From contig DHEF01000013.1 in NCBI GenBank assembly GCA_002399735.1, positions 1 to 47,797 on the forward strand: a stretch of DNA of 47,797 bases, given 5' to 3'. Below, in pieces: positions 30,397-39,224 of the stretch (its first letter is position 1; each line of letters opens with the position of its first letter). The notes below the pieces were generated by a model. That model was not told where the DNA came from. It made no database searches and saw nothing but the letters and a program-made list of their open reading frames with translations. This stretch comes from Chitinophagaceae bacterium UBA4857. Lineage in GTDB: Bacteria; Bacteroidota; Bacteroidia; Chitinophagales; Chitinophagaceae. The translations under genes and the position numbers were made by a program.

Positions 30397-32409
30397 CTAT
30401 AAACGCATCATTTTTGTTGTAAAAAGTAGCTTTTGATTGCTCCATACTTGGATAAAGTATTCGCCCTTGCCCAGTTTTTCAATAGTTAAAGGATAACTTA
30501 CAAAACCAGCAGTTGGTTTGCTTACTTGCTGTTGTACAATTAGTTGCCCCGAAAGACTATAAATTTTAATCACTAATTGCTCATGGGTGTCAGGCGTGTA
30601 TAATTGTAATGCTGCCTGATTGTTATAAGAAGGATTGGGCACTACTTTAATATAATTAGTATCCCGAATAGGATCAACAGGCGGAGGAATGCTACAAGCA
30701 CTATTTAATACAACTGTTACAGTGTCAATATAAACTGCTGCAAAAGTAGCAACGGAAGTATCAATAATTTGTTTAATGCGGTAGTTAATTGTGCCGGGCC
30801 CTAAACCTGTAATATCGTTGTTAAACTGGTAGTTTTTTTTGCTCAACAAATCGCCGGGCGTCGCTGCTAATTCACCAATCTTTATATAGGTGGAAGTAGA
30901 AGGTAACTGGCGTTCAATTTCATAACGCATAGCACCAATATCTTTGGTGCTCCAGTTAATGGCGGTTATACAATTATTTACTTGCTGCGTAGCGGTTGTG
31001 TACTCCGTTAACAATTGACTAAAGGCCTGCTTCATATCAGGAATGCCATAACCAACTCTATCGTCAGGTATTGCATATTTATTGGATGCTTTTCTCAGGG
31101 TTTCAAGAATTTTTATATTATTAAATTCAGGAAAAGCCTGCCACAAACAAGTAGCCAGCCCAGCCATATTGGGGCAGGCATACGATGTTCCGTTACCTGC
31201 GCTTACCCCCCCGGAAGTATTTTGTATACGGGCACCCCAGCCAACCGATGCTACATCGGGCTTAATACGTCCATCAGCGCTGGGACCATAACTGGAACTG
31301 GGCCAAACCGCCGCAGCAGTATTTACAGCACCTACACTCATCACACTATCTGCATCAGCAGGGGTAAGTAAATAACGCCAGCTATTATTTCCGGAGTTGC
31401 CATTGGCTACCACCACCAACAAGCCTTTACGTGCAGCCTGTGTAGCCGCTTTGGAAGCAATACTTGTTTTACCGTTTAGTTGTGCGTAAGTATAATTAAA
31501 TGGCGCATAATCAAAATCGGCATAACCTAATGAGGAGGAAATGACATCAGCGCCTACACTGTCCGATCTTTCGGCTGCGCATAACCAGTTAAACTCTTCA
31601 ATGGGATATTCGCTGGCGGCATCTTCTGTACGGAATAAATGAAAGGTAGCTTTAGGCGCTTTACCTACAAATGAACCCGGAATATTTGCAGCGATAATGG
31701 ATAAACATTGCATGCCATGTGCATGATCTTCGGCCACACTATTGTTACCAGCCACAAAATCCCAGGTGCTGCGTACCTGATTGTTTTGGTTAATACTATC
31801 AAAAGCTGGCAAACTGTTGTAATTAAAATAACCCGCATCTAACATAGCTATTTGCATGTTTTGACCACGCATACCTATATTATGTAAAAACTGTCCGTTG
31901 TGCAGGTTTATTTCTGCAAATGGTACCGCTCCGTAGTTATAAAAATCTTCTAAGTTGTTTTGTAAACGTTCTGTATTGTTGGTATTTATAATGTTAGTAC
32001 TACTTGGTTTGGTTATAGGTGTAGTGGTTACTCTTGCAGCAATGGATTGGCTGACCTGTACAAAAGGCAATGCGTTGATGGTGTTAATGGCCGCTATATC
32101 AGTAATACGTATAGTTAACTGATTAAACCAGCGGGATGTATTTAAAATAGTTACGCCGGGTATGGAGGCTATCTGTTGCAGGTAACTTGGTGTTACAGGT
32201 AAATCGGTAGAGTCGATAGCAATATTGTAACGGATGCGCCTTTGTATTGCTGCTGCTGAAAGGTACTGTGATGGATTGTTGATGGTAAAGCTGCTGTTAC
32301 CTTTATCTTTTAATGTAACAATGTAACGGGTAAATCCGGTTTGGCTATTACCACTAAATGGTAACAACAAGTATAAAAGAATGAAAAGTATAATTGCTTT
32401 GATGGTCAT
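30397..32409 (-). CDS. Subtilisin-like serine protease (S8) with T9SS sorting domain
   Basis: A 670-residue secreted protease. Signal peptide (about 1-23), prodomain-like region (to about 170), then the S8 catalytic domain: Asp191 in IAMLDAGY, His231 in DHAHGMQ, Asn in VVVANGNSG and Ser409 in GNGTSYACPNMAG. The C-terminal 85 residues form a type IX secretion sorting domain, from the conserved VVPNPSYNN through KIYSLSGQLI to EYFIQVWSNQKLLFTTKMMRL. It would be exported by the T9SS and anchored or released at the surface. The ATG at 32409 is chosen: it lies 3 nt after a TACATTTG box, whereas the upstream TTG (32415) overlaps that box. Confidence 0.9.
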   Translation of the reverse strand: MTIKAIILFILLYLLLPFSGNSQTGFTRYIVTLKDKGNSSFTINNPSQYLSAAAIQRRIRYNIAIDSTDLPVTPSYLQQIASIPGVTILNTSRWFNQLTIRITDIAAINTINALPFVQVSQSIAARVTTTPITKPSSTNIINTNNTERLQNNLEDFYNYGAVPFAEINLHNGQFLHNIGMRGQNMQIAMLDAGYFNYNSLPAFDSINQNNQVRSTWDFVAGNNSVAEDHAHGMQCLSIIAANIPGSFVGKAPKATFHLFRTEDAASEYPIEEFNWLCAAERSDSVGADVISSSLGYADFDYAPFNYTYAQLNGKTSIASKAATQAARKGLLVVVANGNSGNNSWRYLLTPADADSVMSVGAVNTAAAVWPSSSYGPSADGRIKPDVASVGWGARIQNTSGGVSAGNGTSYACPNMAGLATCLWQAFPEFNNIKILETLRKASNKYAIPDDRVGYGIPDMKQAFSQLLTEYTTATQQVNNCITAINWSTKDIGAMRYEIERQLPSTSTYIKIGELAATPGDLLSKKNYQFNNDITGLGPGTINYRIKQIIDTSVATFAAVYIDTVTVVLNSACSIPPPVDPIRDTNYIKVVPNPSYNNQAALQLYTPDTHEQLVIKIYSLSGQLIVQQQVSKPTAGFVSYPLTIEKLGKGEYFIQVWSNQKLLFTTKMMRL

Positions 32410-32412
32410 GCC

Positions 32413-32420
32413 CAAATGTA
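32413..32420 (-). promoter_or_regulatory. -7 box TACATTTG, 3 nt before the subtilase ATG
   Basis: Exact TAnnTTTG on the minus strand followed by GGC and then ATG. The A of the ATG would be about +1, predicting a leaderless mRNA. Confidence 0.6.
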
Positions 32421-32444
32421 GAACTTTAATTGGATTAGCGTAGA

Positions 32445-32498
32445 AAGCTGAATGCCGAATGCCGAATGCTTAAAGCGGAAAGCTGAATGCTGAATGCA
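32445..32498. repeat. GCTGAATGC word array
   Basis: GAATGCCGAATGCCGAATGC and AAGCGGAAAGCTGAATGC, of the same family as 18955-19110. It lies between the subtilase and the family I repeat. Confidence 0.5.
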
Positions 32499-32517
32499 GT
32501 TTACCAAGTGTAATGAC

Positions 32518-32605
32518 ATTTGCACAATGCCGAATAGAATTACTGAACGATGCAGTGAGTGACACAACAGGCGTTGCTAGTAGTAATGCTGCTGACTAAA
32601 TAAAA
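32518..32605 (-). repeat. Family I modular repeat
   Basis: Minus strand: TTTAGTCAGCAGCATTACTA, CTAGCAACGCCTGTTGTGTC, ACTCACTGCATCG, AGTAATTCTATTCGGCATTG. The first half is closest to the copy at 35391-35470 (both TTAGTCAGCA, CGCCTGTTGTGTCACTCAC). Confidence 0.8.
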
Positions 32606-32679
32606 AGTATCTAGATATTAGTACTTAGTATATAGACGCAGCATCTGAATTCTCAAATCTCACATCTCACATCCGAAAT

Positions 32680-33438
32680 CTAATTATGCTCTATCATCCA
32701 CATGGTTACGCCAAAGCCGGTGTAAGTAGGGTTGGGAGCCGATGGGTTGTTCTGGTATTCCCACATAGTATATTCTTTAAACACAAGTCCAATATTGTAA
32801 GCATAACGATCAACTGATCGGATGCGTGAAGCAATAGTTGTGCTTGGTTCTATGGGTAAATTATCGCTTTCGTCAATTTTTTCTACGGTTAATACATCCT
32901 GGTAATTGTTGTCTTCATATGAAAAATCACCAAAACTGTCGTAATAAAAATCCCAGCTCTGCATATCATTATCGGCACTAAATGTAAACATGTTTTTGTA
33001 GGGCTTTAATGGCAGGTGGCGGTTGCCTTTCCAGCTAAAGCCTTCCCGTAATGGAATATGTAATTTTAATACTCGCAGGTTATCGTCTACCACTTCAGTT
33101 TGGTCATCGGCAGTAACTACAGTGTAATTTCCGTTTGCTTGCCAGCCGCTGGTGCCATCCTCGTTACGTAACGATCGGTTTACTACATAGGTAGTGCGAT
33201 TAAGGTTGTCAGTTGTTACCGATGCTATTTCGTGTTTAACCTGATATTTATGAACTTCAATTACGGTATTCAAATTGGTAAAAACAGTAGAATCCATTCT
33301 GTAAATAATGTATTTGCCCACTTGCATAGGTAGGTAGTCGCTCATTTTTGGAGAGGCAAACTCATCTTTTTCTGTACCACATGAGCTTACAGCAAATAGT
33401 ATAACCAACGAAAAGAATGTTGTGTAAAAAAGTCTCAT
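32680..33438 (-). CDS. Lipoprotein, unknown function
   Basis: A 252-residue lipoprotein. A signal peptide with lipobox VSSC (Cys at about 20) is followed by a mostly beta region containing MSDYLPMQVGKYIIYRMDST and LREGFSWKGNRHLPL. The start at 33438 (MRLFYTTFFSL) gives a proper signal peptide; an in-frame upstream ATG adds a polar MNQAYPL and is less likely. The domain is not recognised. It is probably on the outer-membrane periplasmic face. Confidence 0.72.
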   Translation of the reverse strand: MRLFYTTFFSLVILFAVSSCGTEKDEFASPKMSDYLPMQVGKYIIYRMDSTVFTNLNTVIEVHKYQVKHEIASVTTDNLNRTTYVVNRSLRNEDGTSGWQANGNYTVVTADDQTEVVDDNLRVLKLHIPLREGFSWKGNRHLPLKPYKNMFTFSADNDMQSWDFYYDSFGDFSYEDNNYQDVLTVEKIDESDNLPIEPSTTIASRIRSVDRYAYNIGLVFKEYTMWEYQNNPSAPNPTYTGFGVTMWMIEHN

Positions 33439-33534
33439 AAGCGGGTAGGCTTGGTTCATAAGCTGGAAATCTTAAAAATATAAGCAGTTAAAATGGGTTG
33501 CGATTACATTGTATGCAGCAAAGCTACAAACAAT

Positions 33535-33562
33535 AAACGGGGAAAATTGCTTTACCCCGTTT
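33535..33562 (-). terminator. mnmA terminator
   Basis: Minus strand AAACGGGG and CCCCGTTT form a perfect 8-bp stem around a 12-nt loop, followed by A/T-rich sequence. It lies 35 nt after the mnmA stop codon. Confidence 0.6.
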
Positions 33563-33596
33563 GTAAACGAAAATGTTAAAAATATATTGTTTTAAT

Positions 33597-34700
33597 CTAT
33601 TGTTTATAACCCATTTGTATATGGCCGCCGCCAATTACATCATCACCTTCGTAAAAAACAGCACTTTGTCCGGGTGCAATACCTTTTACCGATTCGTAAA
33701 ATTCTACTTTCATCGTATTGCCATCCTGGTAAAGGTTGGATAAAGCACCTTTGTCCTTATAACGGATTTTGGTTAAGGCTTCCATGCCCGGGGTAATAGT
33801 ATCGTACTTAATCAGGTTAAGTTTACCTACCGTCATGATGTTTTTTTCCAAATCTACTTCATCGCCTAAGGTAACGGTGTTATGCTCCGGGTCAATATGT
33901 GTAACAAAAACCGGACGGCCCATGGCTATTTCCAAACCTTTACGCTGGCCAATGGTGTAAAACGGATAACCTTTGTGTTTACCCAGCAGTTTACCGTTTT
34001 TATCAATAAAGTTGCCACCGTTTACACGCTCTTCCAATCCATCTACACGGCGTTTTAAAAAGCCGCGGTAGTCATTATCGGGTACAAAACAAATTTCGTA
34101 GCTCTCGCTTTTTTTAGCTAGTTGCGGATAACCCAGATCAACCGCCATTTGGCGTATTTCCGATTTTTGGTAACCTCCCAATGGCAAAAGTGTACGGCTC
34201 AATAAATCCTGTTGTAAGCCCCAAAGCACATAACTTTGGTCCTTGGTATCATCCACCGCTTTGCTAATTACAAAACGGTCATTATCGTGTTGGCGTATTT
34301 TGGCGTAATGCCCGGTAGCAATATACTCGCAACCCAAGGCATCAGCCTTTTTAAGTAAGGCACGCCATTTTATATGTGTATTACATAATACACAAGGATT
34401 TGGGGTGCGGCCGGCAATGTACTCATCTACAAAGTTTTCTACAACAAAACCACCAAACTCCTCTCTTATATCAAAAATATAATGCGGAAAACCATGCTCC
34501 ACCGCTGCCTGGCGGGCATCGTTAAAGCTGTCAACATTACAGCAGCCGGTTTCTTTTTTGCTGCCGCCACTGGCATCATAATCCCAGGTTTTCATAGTAA
34601 TACCCACTACCTCATAACCTTGATTATGAAGCATTAGCGCCACCACGGTACTATCAATACCGCCACTCATGGCCACCAATACTTTCCCTTTTCTACTCAT
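33597..34700 (-). CDS. mnmA: tRNA 2-thiouridylase MnmA
   Basis: A 367-residue tRNA-specific 2-thiouridylase that puts sulfur on U34 of Lys/Glu/Gln tRNAs. The PP-loop is AMSGGIDSTVVA (9-20). The active-site cysteines are in TPNPCVLCNTHIKW and YEICFVPDNDYRGFL. ATGHYAK and YPFYTIGQRKGL complete the family signature. Length is standard. A TACCTTTG -7 box lies 23 nt upstream. No neighbouring sulfur-relay gene is present. Confidence 0.96.
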   Translation of the reverse strand: MSRKGKVLVAMSGGIDSTVVALMLHNQGYEVVGITMKTWDYDASGGSKKETGCCNVDSFNDARQAAVEHGFPHYIFDIREEFGGFVVENFVDEYIAGRTPNPCVLCNTHIKWRALLKKADALGCEYIATGHYAKIRQHDNDRFVISKAVDDTKDQSYVLWGLQQDLLSRTLLPLGGYQKSEIRQMAVDLGYPQLAKKSESYEICFVPDNDYRGFLKRRVDGLEERVNGGNFIDKNGKLLGKHKGYPFYTIGQRKGLEIAMGRPVFVTHIDPEHNTVTLGDEVDLEKNIMTVGKLNLIKYDTITPGMEALTKIRYKDKGALSNLYQDGNTMKVEFYESVKGIAPGQSAVFYEGDDVIGGGHIQMGYKQ

Positions 34701-34723
34701 TTTATTACTTTTTTCGCTAACGG

Positions 34724-34731
34724 CAAAGGTA
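34724..34731 (-). promoter_or_regulatory. mnmA promoter -7 box (TACCTTTG)
   Basis: Exact consensus on the minus strand, 23 nt upstream of the ATG. A perfect 7-bp inverted repeat (CCGGCAA, TTGT, TTGCCGG, 34764-34781) sits upstream, between the divergent mnmA and ssb. Confidence 0.65.
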
Positions 34732-34878
34732 CATTGTTAGATTGGTACTTAAAACAACAGCTTCCGGCAATTGTTTGCCGGCGTTCACAGAATTTTTATA
34801 AACAACCATTTTCCTAACAGCTAATATCATTAACTTGCCCGCATAAATAATAATTACGTCACTTAAAAATTGAGCACT

Positions 34879-35319
34879 ATGATTAAAATGCAAGTAATTG
34901 GCCGTTTAGGAAAAGATTGTATTGTAAATACAGTTAACGGAAAAAATGTAATCAACTTTTCTGTAGCCCATTCAGAGCGTTATAAAGACAGCCAGGGTAA
35001 CTTACAAGAAAAAACAACCTGGGTTGATTGCGCTTATTGGACCGATCGTACAGCCGTTGCACCTTACCTGGTAAAAGGTGTACAGGTTTATGTTGAGGGT
35101 ACTCCCGAAGCAAGAGCCTTTAGCCGTCAGGATGGTACAGCCGGAGCGTCATTATCGGTTCGTGTACGTGAAGTACAGTTATTAGGCAGCAAAGCCGAAG
35201 GAGCCAGTGGCACTACACCTGCTTACACCAATGCCGGAAATGCCAATACGGCAGCAAGTGGTAACAGTTACGCCAATGCAAACGAAATTACCGAAGCATC
35301 TGACGATTTACCGTTTTAG
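34879..35319 (+). CDS. ssb: Single-stranded DNA-binding protein
   Basis: A 146-residue SSB of the OB-fold family. The OB fold covers residues 1-105 (MQVIGRLGKDC, TTWVDCAYW, VYVEGTPEARAF, VREVQLLGSK). A Gly/Asn/Ala-rich linker (TNAGNANTAASGN) leads to the acidic C-terminal tip DDLPF, which recruits replication and repair partners. The ATG at 34879 is used; an upstream TTG at 34870 adds only MST. It is followed by a strong terminator. Confidence 0.94.
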   Translation: MIKMQVIGRLGKDCIVNTVNGKNVINFSVAHSERYKDSQGNLQEKTTWVDCAYWTDRTAVAPYLVKGVQVYVEGTPEARAFSRQDGTAGASLSVRVREVQLLGSKAEGASGTTPAYTNAGNANTAASGNSYANANEITEASDDLPF

Positions 35320-35328
35320 CCTCCCAAG

Positions 35329-35350
35329 CCCCTCCGAAGGAGGGGTTTTT
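35329..35350 (+). terminator. ssb terminator
   Basis: CCCCTCC and GGAGGGG pair perfectly around GAA, then TTTTT. It begins 10 nt after the stop codon. Its arms resemble the family II element. Confidence 0.9.
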
Positions 35351-35390
35351 ATATTCCTCTTTTTTTTAAATTTTTCCTTTTTAATTATTA

Positions 35391-35470
35391 GTTAGTCAGC
35401 AACATTACTACTAGCATCGCCTGTTGTGTCACTCACTTGTGCTGCAACAATTCTATTGGGCACTTTGTAA
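35391..35470 (+). repeat. Family I modular repeat
   Basis: GTTAGTCAGCAACATTACTA, CTAGCATCGCCTGTTGTGTC, ACTCACTTGTGCTGCAACAA, TTCTATTGGGCACTTTG. Adjacent 35490-35530 is an AGATCTCTGATCTGAGATC word array. Confidence 0.82.
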
Positions 35471-35566
35471 ATCCCCTGCATTTTTAGTAAAATATCTTAG
35501 ATCTCTGATCTGAGATCTAAGATTCTTCATACTATGATTAACCATTAACTAAATCACATTTGCGGC

Positions 35567-35574
35567 TATCTTTG
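35567..35574 (+). promoter_or_regulatory. -7 box TATCTTTG, 4 nt before the Ldh start codon
   Basis: Exact TAnnTTTG match followed by CCGC and then ATG. Predicts a leaderless or nearly leaderless transcript. Confidence 0.65.
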
Positions 35575-35578
35575 CCGC

Positions 35579-36661
35579 ATGGCCGAACAAGTTTTTACCT
35601 ACCAGCAGTTATACAATTTTGTAGTAGCAGTATTTAAGAAAATTGGTTGTAGCGAGCAACACGCTGTTACCGCAACTAAAGTATTATTATCAGCCGATAT
35701 ACGTGGTGTAGATTCACACGGCATTGCCCGCCTAAGCGGGTATGTACGCCTGTGGGAAGCACAGCGTGTAAATGCACAACCACAAATAAAAGTTATTCAT
35801 GAAACACCTTCTACCGCAGTGGTAGATGGAGATAGCGGTTTAGGTTTAGTAGTTGCACCGTTTGCCATGCAGGTAGCTATTGAAAAAGCCAAAGCAGTTG
35901 GTACCGGTTGGGTAAGTGTACAAAACAGTAACCATTTTGGTATTGCTGCAGCCCATGCCATGATGGCTTTGGAGGAAGATATGATTGGCATAACCATGAC
36001 CAATGCCAGTCCGTTGGTAGCACCCACTTTTTCTACCGCAAAAATGCTGGGCACTAATCCTATTTGTGTAGCAGCACCTGCCGGGCAACAACCGGCTTTT
36101 GTAGCCGATTTTGCCACTACAACCGCAGCAAATGGTAAGCTGGAAATATTACAACGTAAAAACCAGGCAGCACCTACCGGTTGGATACAGGATGCAGATG
36201 GCAGCACTTCACACGACCCGCATGAGTTAAAAAAGGGTGGGGCCTTATTACCATTAGGTGGCGACAGAGAACATGGTAGCCATAAAGGTTATGCACTAGG
36301 TGCTATAGTAGATATATTTTCTGCTTTGTTAAGCGGTGCCAATTATGCACCCTGGGTACCACCGTTTCCGGCTTATGTACCTATGCCTGCACAACAACCG
36401 GGTAAAGGCATTGGGCATTTTTTAGGTGCCATGCGTATTGATGCTTTCAGACCGGCAGATGATTTTAAAAACAGTATGGATCATTGGATAGAAGGATTTA
36501 GAAATGCCGCAACCGTTAGCGGCGAAGAAAAAGTATTAGTACCCGGCGACCCTGAACGTGAGTTTGAAGCGGAACGTAGCGCAAATGGTATTCCGTTATT
36601 ACAAGCGGTGGTGGATGATTTGAAAGGGTTGGGGGAGAAGTTAGGGGTGGAGTTGGTGTAA
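35579..36661 (+). CDS. Ldh-family NAD(P)-dependent dehydrogenase (malate/L-lactate type)
   Basis: A 360-residue protein of the YlbC/Ldh_2 family, which oxidises malate, L-lactate, ureidoglycolate or related 2-hydroxyacids with NAD(P). Family landmarks are ADIRGVDSHGIARLSGYV (with catalytic His), SVQNSNHFGIAAAHAM, ITMTNASP, MLGTNPI and GSHKGYALG. Length is normal. The substrate cannot be told from sequence. A terminator follows. Confidence 0.9.
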   Translation: MAEQVFTYQQLYNFVVAVFKKIGCSEQHAVTATKVLLSADIRGVDSHGIARLSGYVRLWEAQRVNAQPQIKVIHETPSTAVVDGDSGLGLVVAPFAMQVAIEKAKAVGTGWVSVQNSNHFGIAAAHAMMALEEDMIGITMTNASPLVAPTFSTAKMLGTNPICVAAPAGQQPAFVADFATTTAANGKLEILQRKNQAAPTGWIQDADGSTSHDPHELKKGGALLPLGGDREHGSHKGYALGAIVDIFSALLSGANYAPWVPPFPAYVPMPAQQPGKGIGHFLGAMRIDAFRPADDFKNSMDHWIEGFRNAATVSGEEKVLVPGDPEREFEAERSANGIPLLQAVVDDLKGLGEKLGVELV

Positions 36662-36676
36662 CAATGTCTAAATTTT

Positions 36677-36716
36677 AAAGTAGTAGTTTTTTTAAATAAA
36701 AAAACTACTACTTTTG
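36677..36716 (+). terminator. Terminator with 17-bp perfect stem
   Basis: The arm at 36677-36693 (AAAGTAGTAG then T) and its exact complement at 36698-36714 flank a 4-nt AAAT loop. The T-rich upper stem and the position 15 nt after the stop of the Ldh gene suit transcription termination. Confidence 0.82.
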
Positions 36717-36754
36717 TTTGCACCAATTATTTGCTAACCTAACTATTAAACTTA

Positions 36755-38596
36755 ATGAGAAAACCGACCATTAACTTTGGGGCTGTTATTTTATTGTCTT
36801 TACTTGTTTTTTTCGGCTGTCGGAAAACTGAAAACGAACCCAAAGTTACTATACCAAACCAAGACATTACAGCTCTCAATTTTTTCAATAAATTTACTAC
36901 GCAAGATCCTATTGTTAAAAAAGTAATCAATTATGTAGAGAAGCATAACGAGATATACAATTTTGTTCCGGCTTATGTTAAAGCAATTGGTACTCCAAGA
37001 TGGGATAAAGCATTGGTTATATCAAAAGGCATCAGCGGTACAGTTTCTTCGAGAGTAACAGCAAGCACTGCTGTTGATTCAAGTATTATTTATATTCCGT
37101 TTGTTAGGGATAGTCAGGATTTTGTAAACGCATCATTAGTGGTGAAAATAAAGGGAGACTCTATTGCCAGTAAAATGTTATTTGATTGGCAGTATTCTTC
37201 TTTTGGGTACGATGAAAAACCAAATGGCCAATGGATTGCTAAGGATGTTTTCAATTTATTTGTAAAATTGGATAATAATGTATTTGGTACCAGTAAGTTT
37301 AAAATATATGATTATAACTTACTACCTCAACATATAGCTGTACAGGTAAATAAAGAAGAATTTGGTCGTGGTGATTACGGGGTAACATTTTCTTTAAATA
37401 CTAATGAAAATAGTGCACCTGCTGGAAGGATGATTTCTGTAAATATTTGTAATACTTACGATGTATGTGTTGAGCGGGAGAAAAAAGCGTTTAGAGAAAT
37501 GACAAGTCAAAGTGCGATGCTTCCGCCTTGTGCTGTATGGGGTACTGAAACGATGTGTACAACATATTGGTTTGAAATAGGAGATGGTGGTGGAGGAGGA
37601 AGTGGTGATTGGGGAGGAGGAGGTTCCGGGCCGGGTGATGGCGGTGGCGGCGGAGGTGGTGGGGATAACTCCGGTAATTGGCCCCCACCTTCAAATCCTG
37701 GGGACTGCCCACCAGGTAATGCTCCAATGCCTAAAGTTAATAAATCAGAAGATCCATGTGGAACTGGGTGGGTACCTGTACCTGTTGAACCGGAAGAAAA
37801 TTTTTTGTACGACCCTTACGATGTTGATTCTATTGGGATTTCAAATAGTATTAGAGACTCGTTTCCGTGTATATATAGATATATAAACGATTCTTTACCC
37901 AATCTTAATTATTTAGCACAAATGGCAGGTGCGGCTGTTTTTAAAGATTCAGCTTATATGCATTTAACCTTTGATACTAGTACTATAGATGTTTCATCCG
38001 GGAATAATGATGCTACTACACATTCAGATGGGTCGATTTCGATTTATAAAGGCAAAACAAAGTTTTCAGCTGTTATTAAACTAAATCCATGGATGTTGCG
38101 AAATAGTACAAATGAGTATGTTTTATCAAGTATTGTGCATGAAGTTATGCATGCAATTATTAGATTGAGATGGGGGCAATATCAAAATTGGCTTGTTACG
38201 AAACAAGGTAAAATTGATAGTAATTGGATGAAAAATCATTATCCTATATATTGGCAGGAGTACACACAGCAATCTTTAAATCCGACACAAATTAATTCGC
38301 ATCAAATAATGGGAACAGATTATGTCAACCACTTTACAAATCTGATAAAAGGGTTTTATAATAAAGAAGCACCTACAAGTATTCGTGACTCCGTTCTATA
38401 TGCTATGGGTTGGGGAGGGTTAAGAGAAACAAGCGCATGGAAGGCATTAGGAACTATGGGGAGAGATACTTGTAAATACAAAAGTTATAATAGTGCTGCA
38501 AGAAATAAAAGGACAGGAACATTTCAGTTTGCGAATTGCCCTTCATTTACGACTCATTATTTAGATTCATTAAAACTAACACCTCCATGCAATTAG
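36755..38596 (+). CDS. Large lipoprotein with Gly-rich linker and HExxH metallopeptidase-like domain
   Basis: A 613-residue lipoprotein, lipobox FFGC with Cys22. An N-terminal region of about 250 residues (SprT-unrelated, unrecognised) is joined by a glycine-rich linker (about 275-309: repeated GGGG/GSG units) to a C-terminal region. There H462-EVM-H466 (SIVHEVMHAIIRL) is a zinc-metallopeptidase motif, followed by HQIMGTDYVNHF (about 516) and AMGWGGLRETSAW, a pattern seen in uncharacterised Bacteroidota toxin-like or peptidase domains. The first 10 nt of the next gene overlap its end. It begins an AT-rich accessory block. A contact-dependent or outer-membrane-tethered toxin is possible, but activity is unproven. 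Confidence 0.75.
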   Translation: MRKPTINFGAVILLSLLVFFGCRKTENEPKVTIPNQDITALNFFNKFTTQDPIVKKVINYVEKHNEIYNFVPAYVKAIGTPRWDKALVISKGISGTVSSRVTASTAVDSSIIYIPFVRDSQDFVNASLVVKIKGDSIASKMLFDWQYSSFGYDEKPNGQWIAKDVFNLFVKLDNNVFGTSKFKIYDYNLLPQHIAVQVNKEEFGRGDYGVTFSLNTNENSAPAGRMISVNICNTYDVCVEREKKAFREMTSQSAMLPPCAVWGTETMCTTYWFEIGDGGGGGSGDWGGGGSGPGDGGGGGGGGDNSGNWPPPSNPGDCPPGNAPMPKVNKSEDPCGTGWVPVPVEPEENFLYDPYDVDSIGISNSIRDSFPCIYRYINDSLPNLNYLAQMAGAAVFKDSAYMHLTFDTSTIDVSSGNNDATTHSDGSISIYKGKTKFSAVIKLNPWMLRNSTNEYVLSSIVHEVMHAIIRLRWGQYQNWLVTKQGKIDSNWMKNHYPIYWQEYTQQSLNPTQINSHQIMGTDYVNHFTNLIKGFYNKEAPTSIRDSVLYAMGWGGLRETSAWKALGTMGRDTCKYKSYNSAARNKRTGTFQFANCPSFTTHYLDSLKLTPPCN

Positions 38597-39198
38597 AATT
38601 AAGATTTTTTTTTAAATCAATTATTTTTTTGTTTAAGGTGCTTTTGTTAACAAGCATACTTGTAGGTTGTAGTTCCCTCACTTGGAAAAAATCTTTTTCC
38701 GAACATAGTAGTAAGTCTGTTGCGATGTCTGATTCTATTATTAATAAGATTCTAGGCCATTATAATAATATTATTATTCATAATGTTAGTTTGCAATGGT
38801 CTGATCGTTATAATATTTTAGCAAAGAAAAATAAAAAATGGTATAGTATACAATACATATTAAACAAAGATGCTATTACTACGAATGAGCCACCTTTTCA
38901 CTACACTACTAATCATATCCAAAAAAATATTGGTGACTCCATATGGAAAGTTTTTATTAAACACGAATTTTGGAAAATCCAATCTGAAGATAATGGTGAT
39001 TGTGTACATAATAAAAACGGAAAAGGTTGCTTTGTTGATGATGGCAAATGGGAGAGACTGATAATGATACTAGGGAAAAGAAGGGTTGACAAAAAATATT
39101 ATGAGCCTATGTTTTATGAGCAAGAATGTTGCCCAGGAAGTGAGAATAGGAAAGTTTTTATAGTATGTACGAAAGCGTTAGAACAACTAAGTGATTAG
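38587..39198 (+). CDS. Small lipoprotein, overlapping the metallopeptidase gene
   Basis: A 203-residue lipoprotein with lipobox LVGC (about residue 28), which is unusually preceded by a polar/hydrophobic start. The ATG at 38587 overlaps the previous stop by 10 nt, indicating translational coupling. The mature part is polar, rich in Lys/Asn/Ile, with several cysteines (NGDCVHNKNGKGC, EQECCPGS). No domain is recognised. As the first gene after the HExxH protein it is a candidate partner or immunity protein. Confidence 0.7.
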   Translation: MQLELRFFFKSIIFLFKVLLLTSILVGCSSLTWKKSFSEHSSKSVAMSDSIINKILGHYNNIIIHNVSLQWSDRYNILAKKNKKWYSIQYILNKDAITTNEPPFHYTTNHIQKNIGDSIWKVFIKHEFWKIQSEDNGDCVHNKNGKGCFVDDGKWERLIMILGKRRVDKKYYEPMFYEQECCPGSENRKVFIVCTKALEQLSD

Positions 39199-39224
39199 GA
39201 GTTTTTATCTATAAACAATAAATT

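Noticed and set aside
37579..37680. Possible G-quadruplex or tandem repeat in the Gly-rich linker
   Set aside because: It is explained by glycine codons (GGN); no regular repeat period.
37584..37886. Frame in the Gly-rich linker region on the plus strand
   Set aside because: It is a shadow of the G-rich coding segment in another frame.
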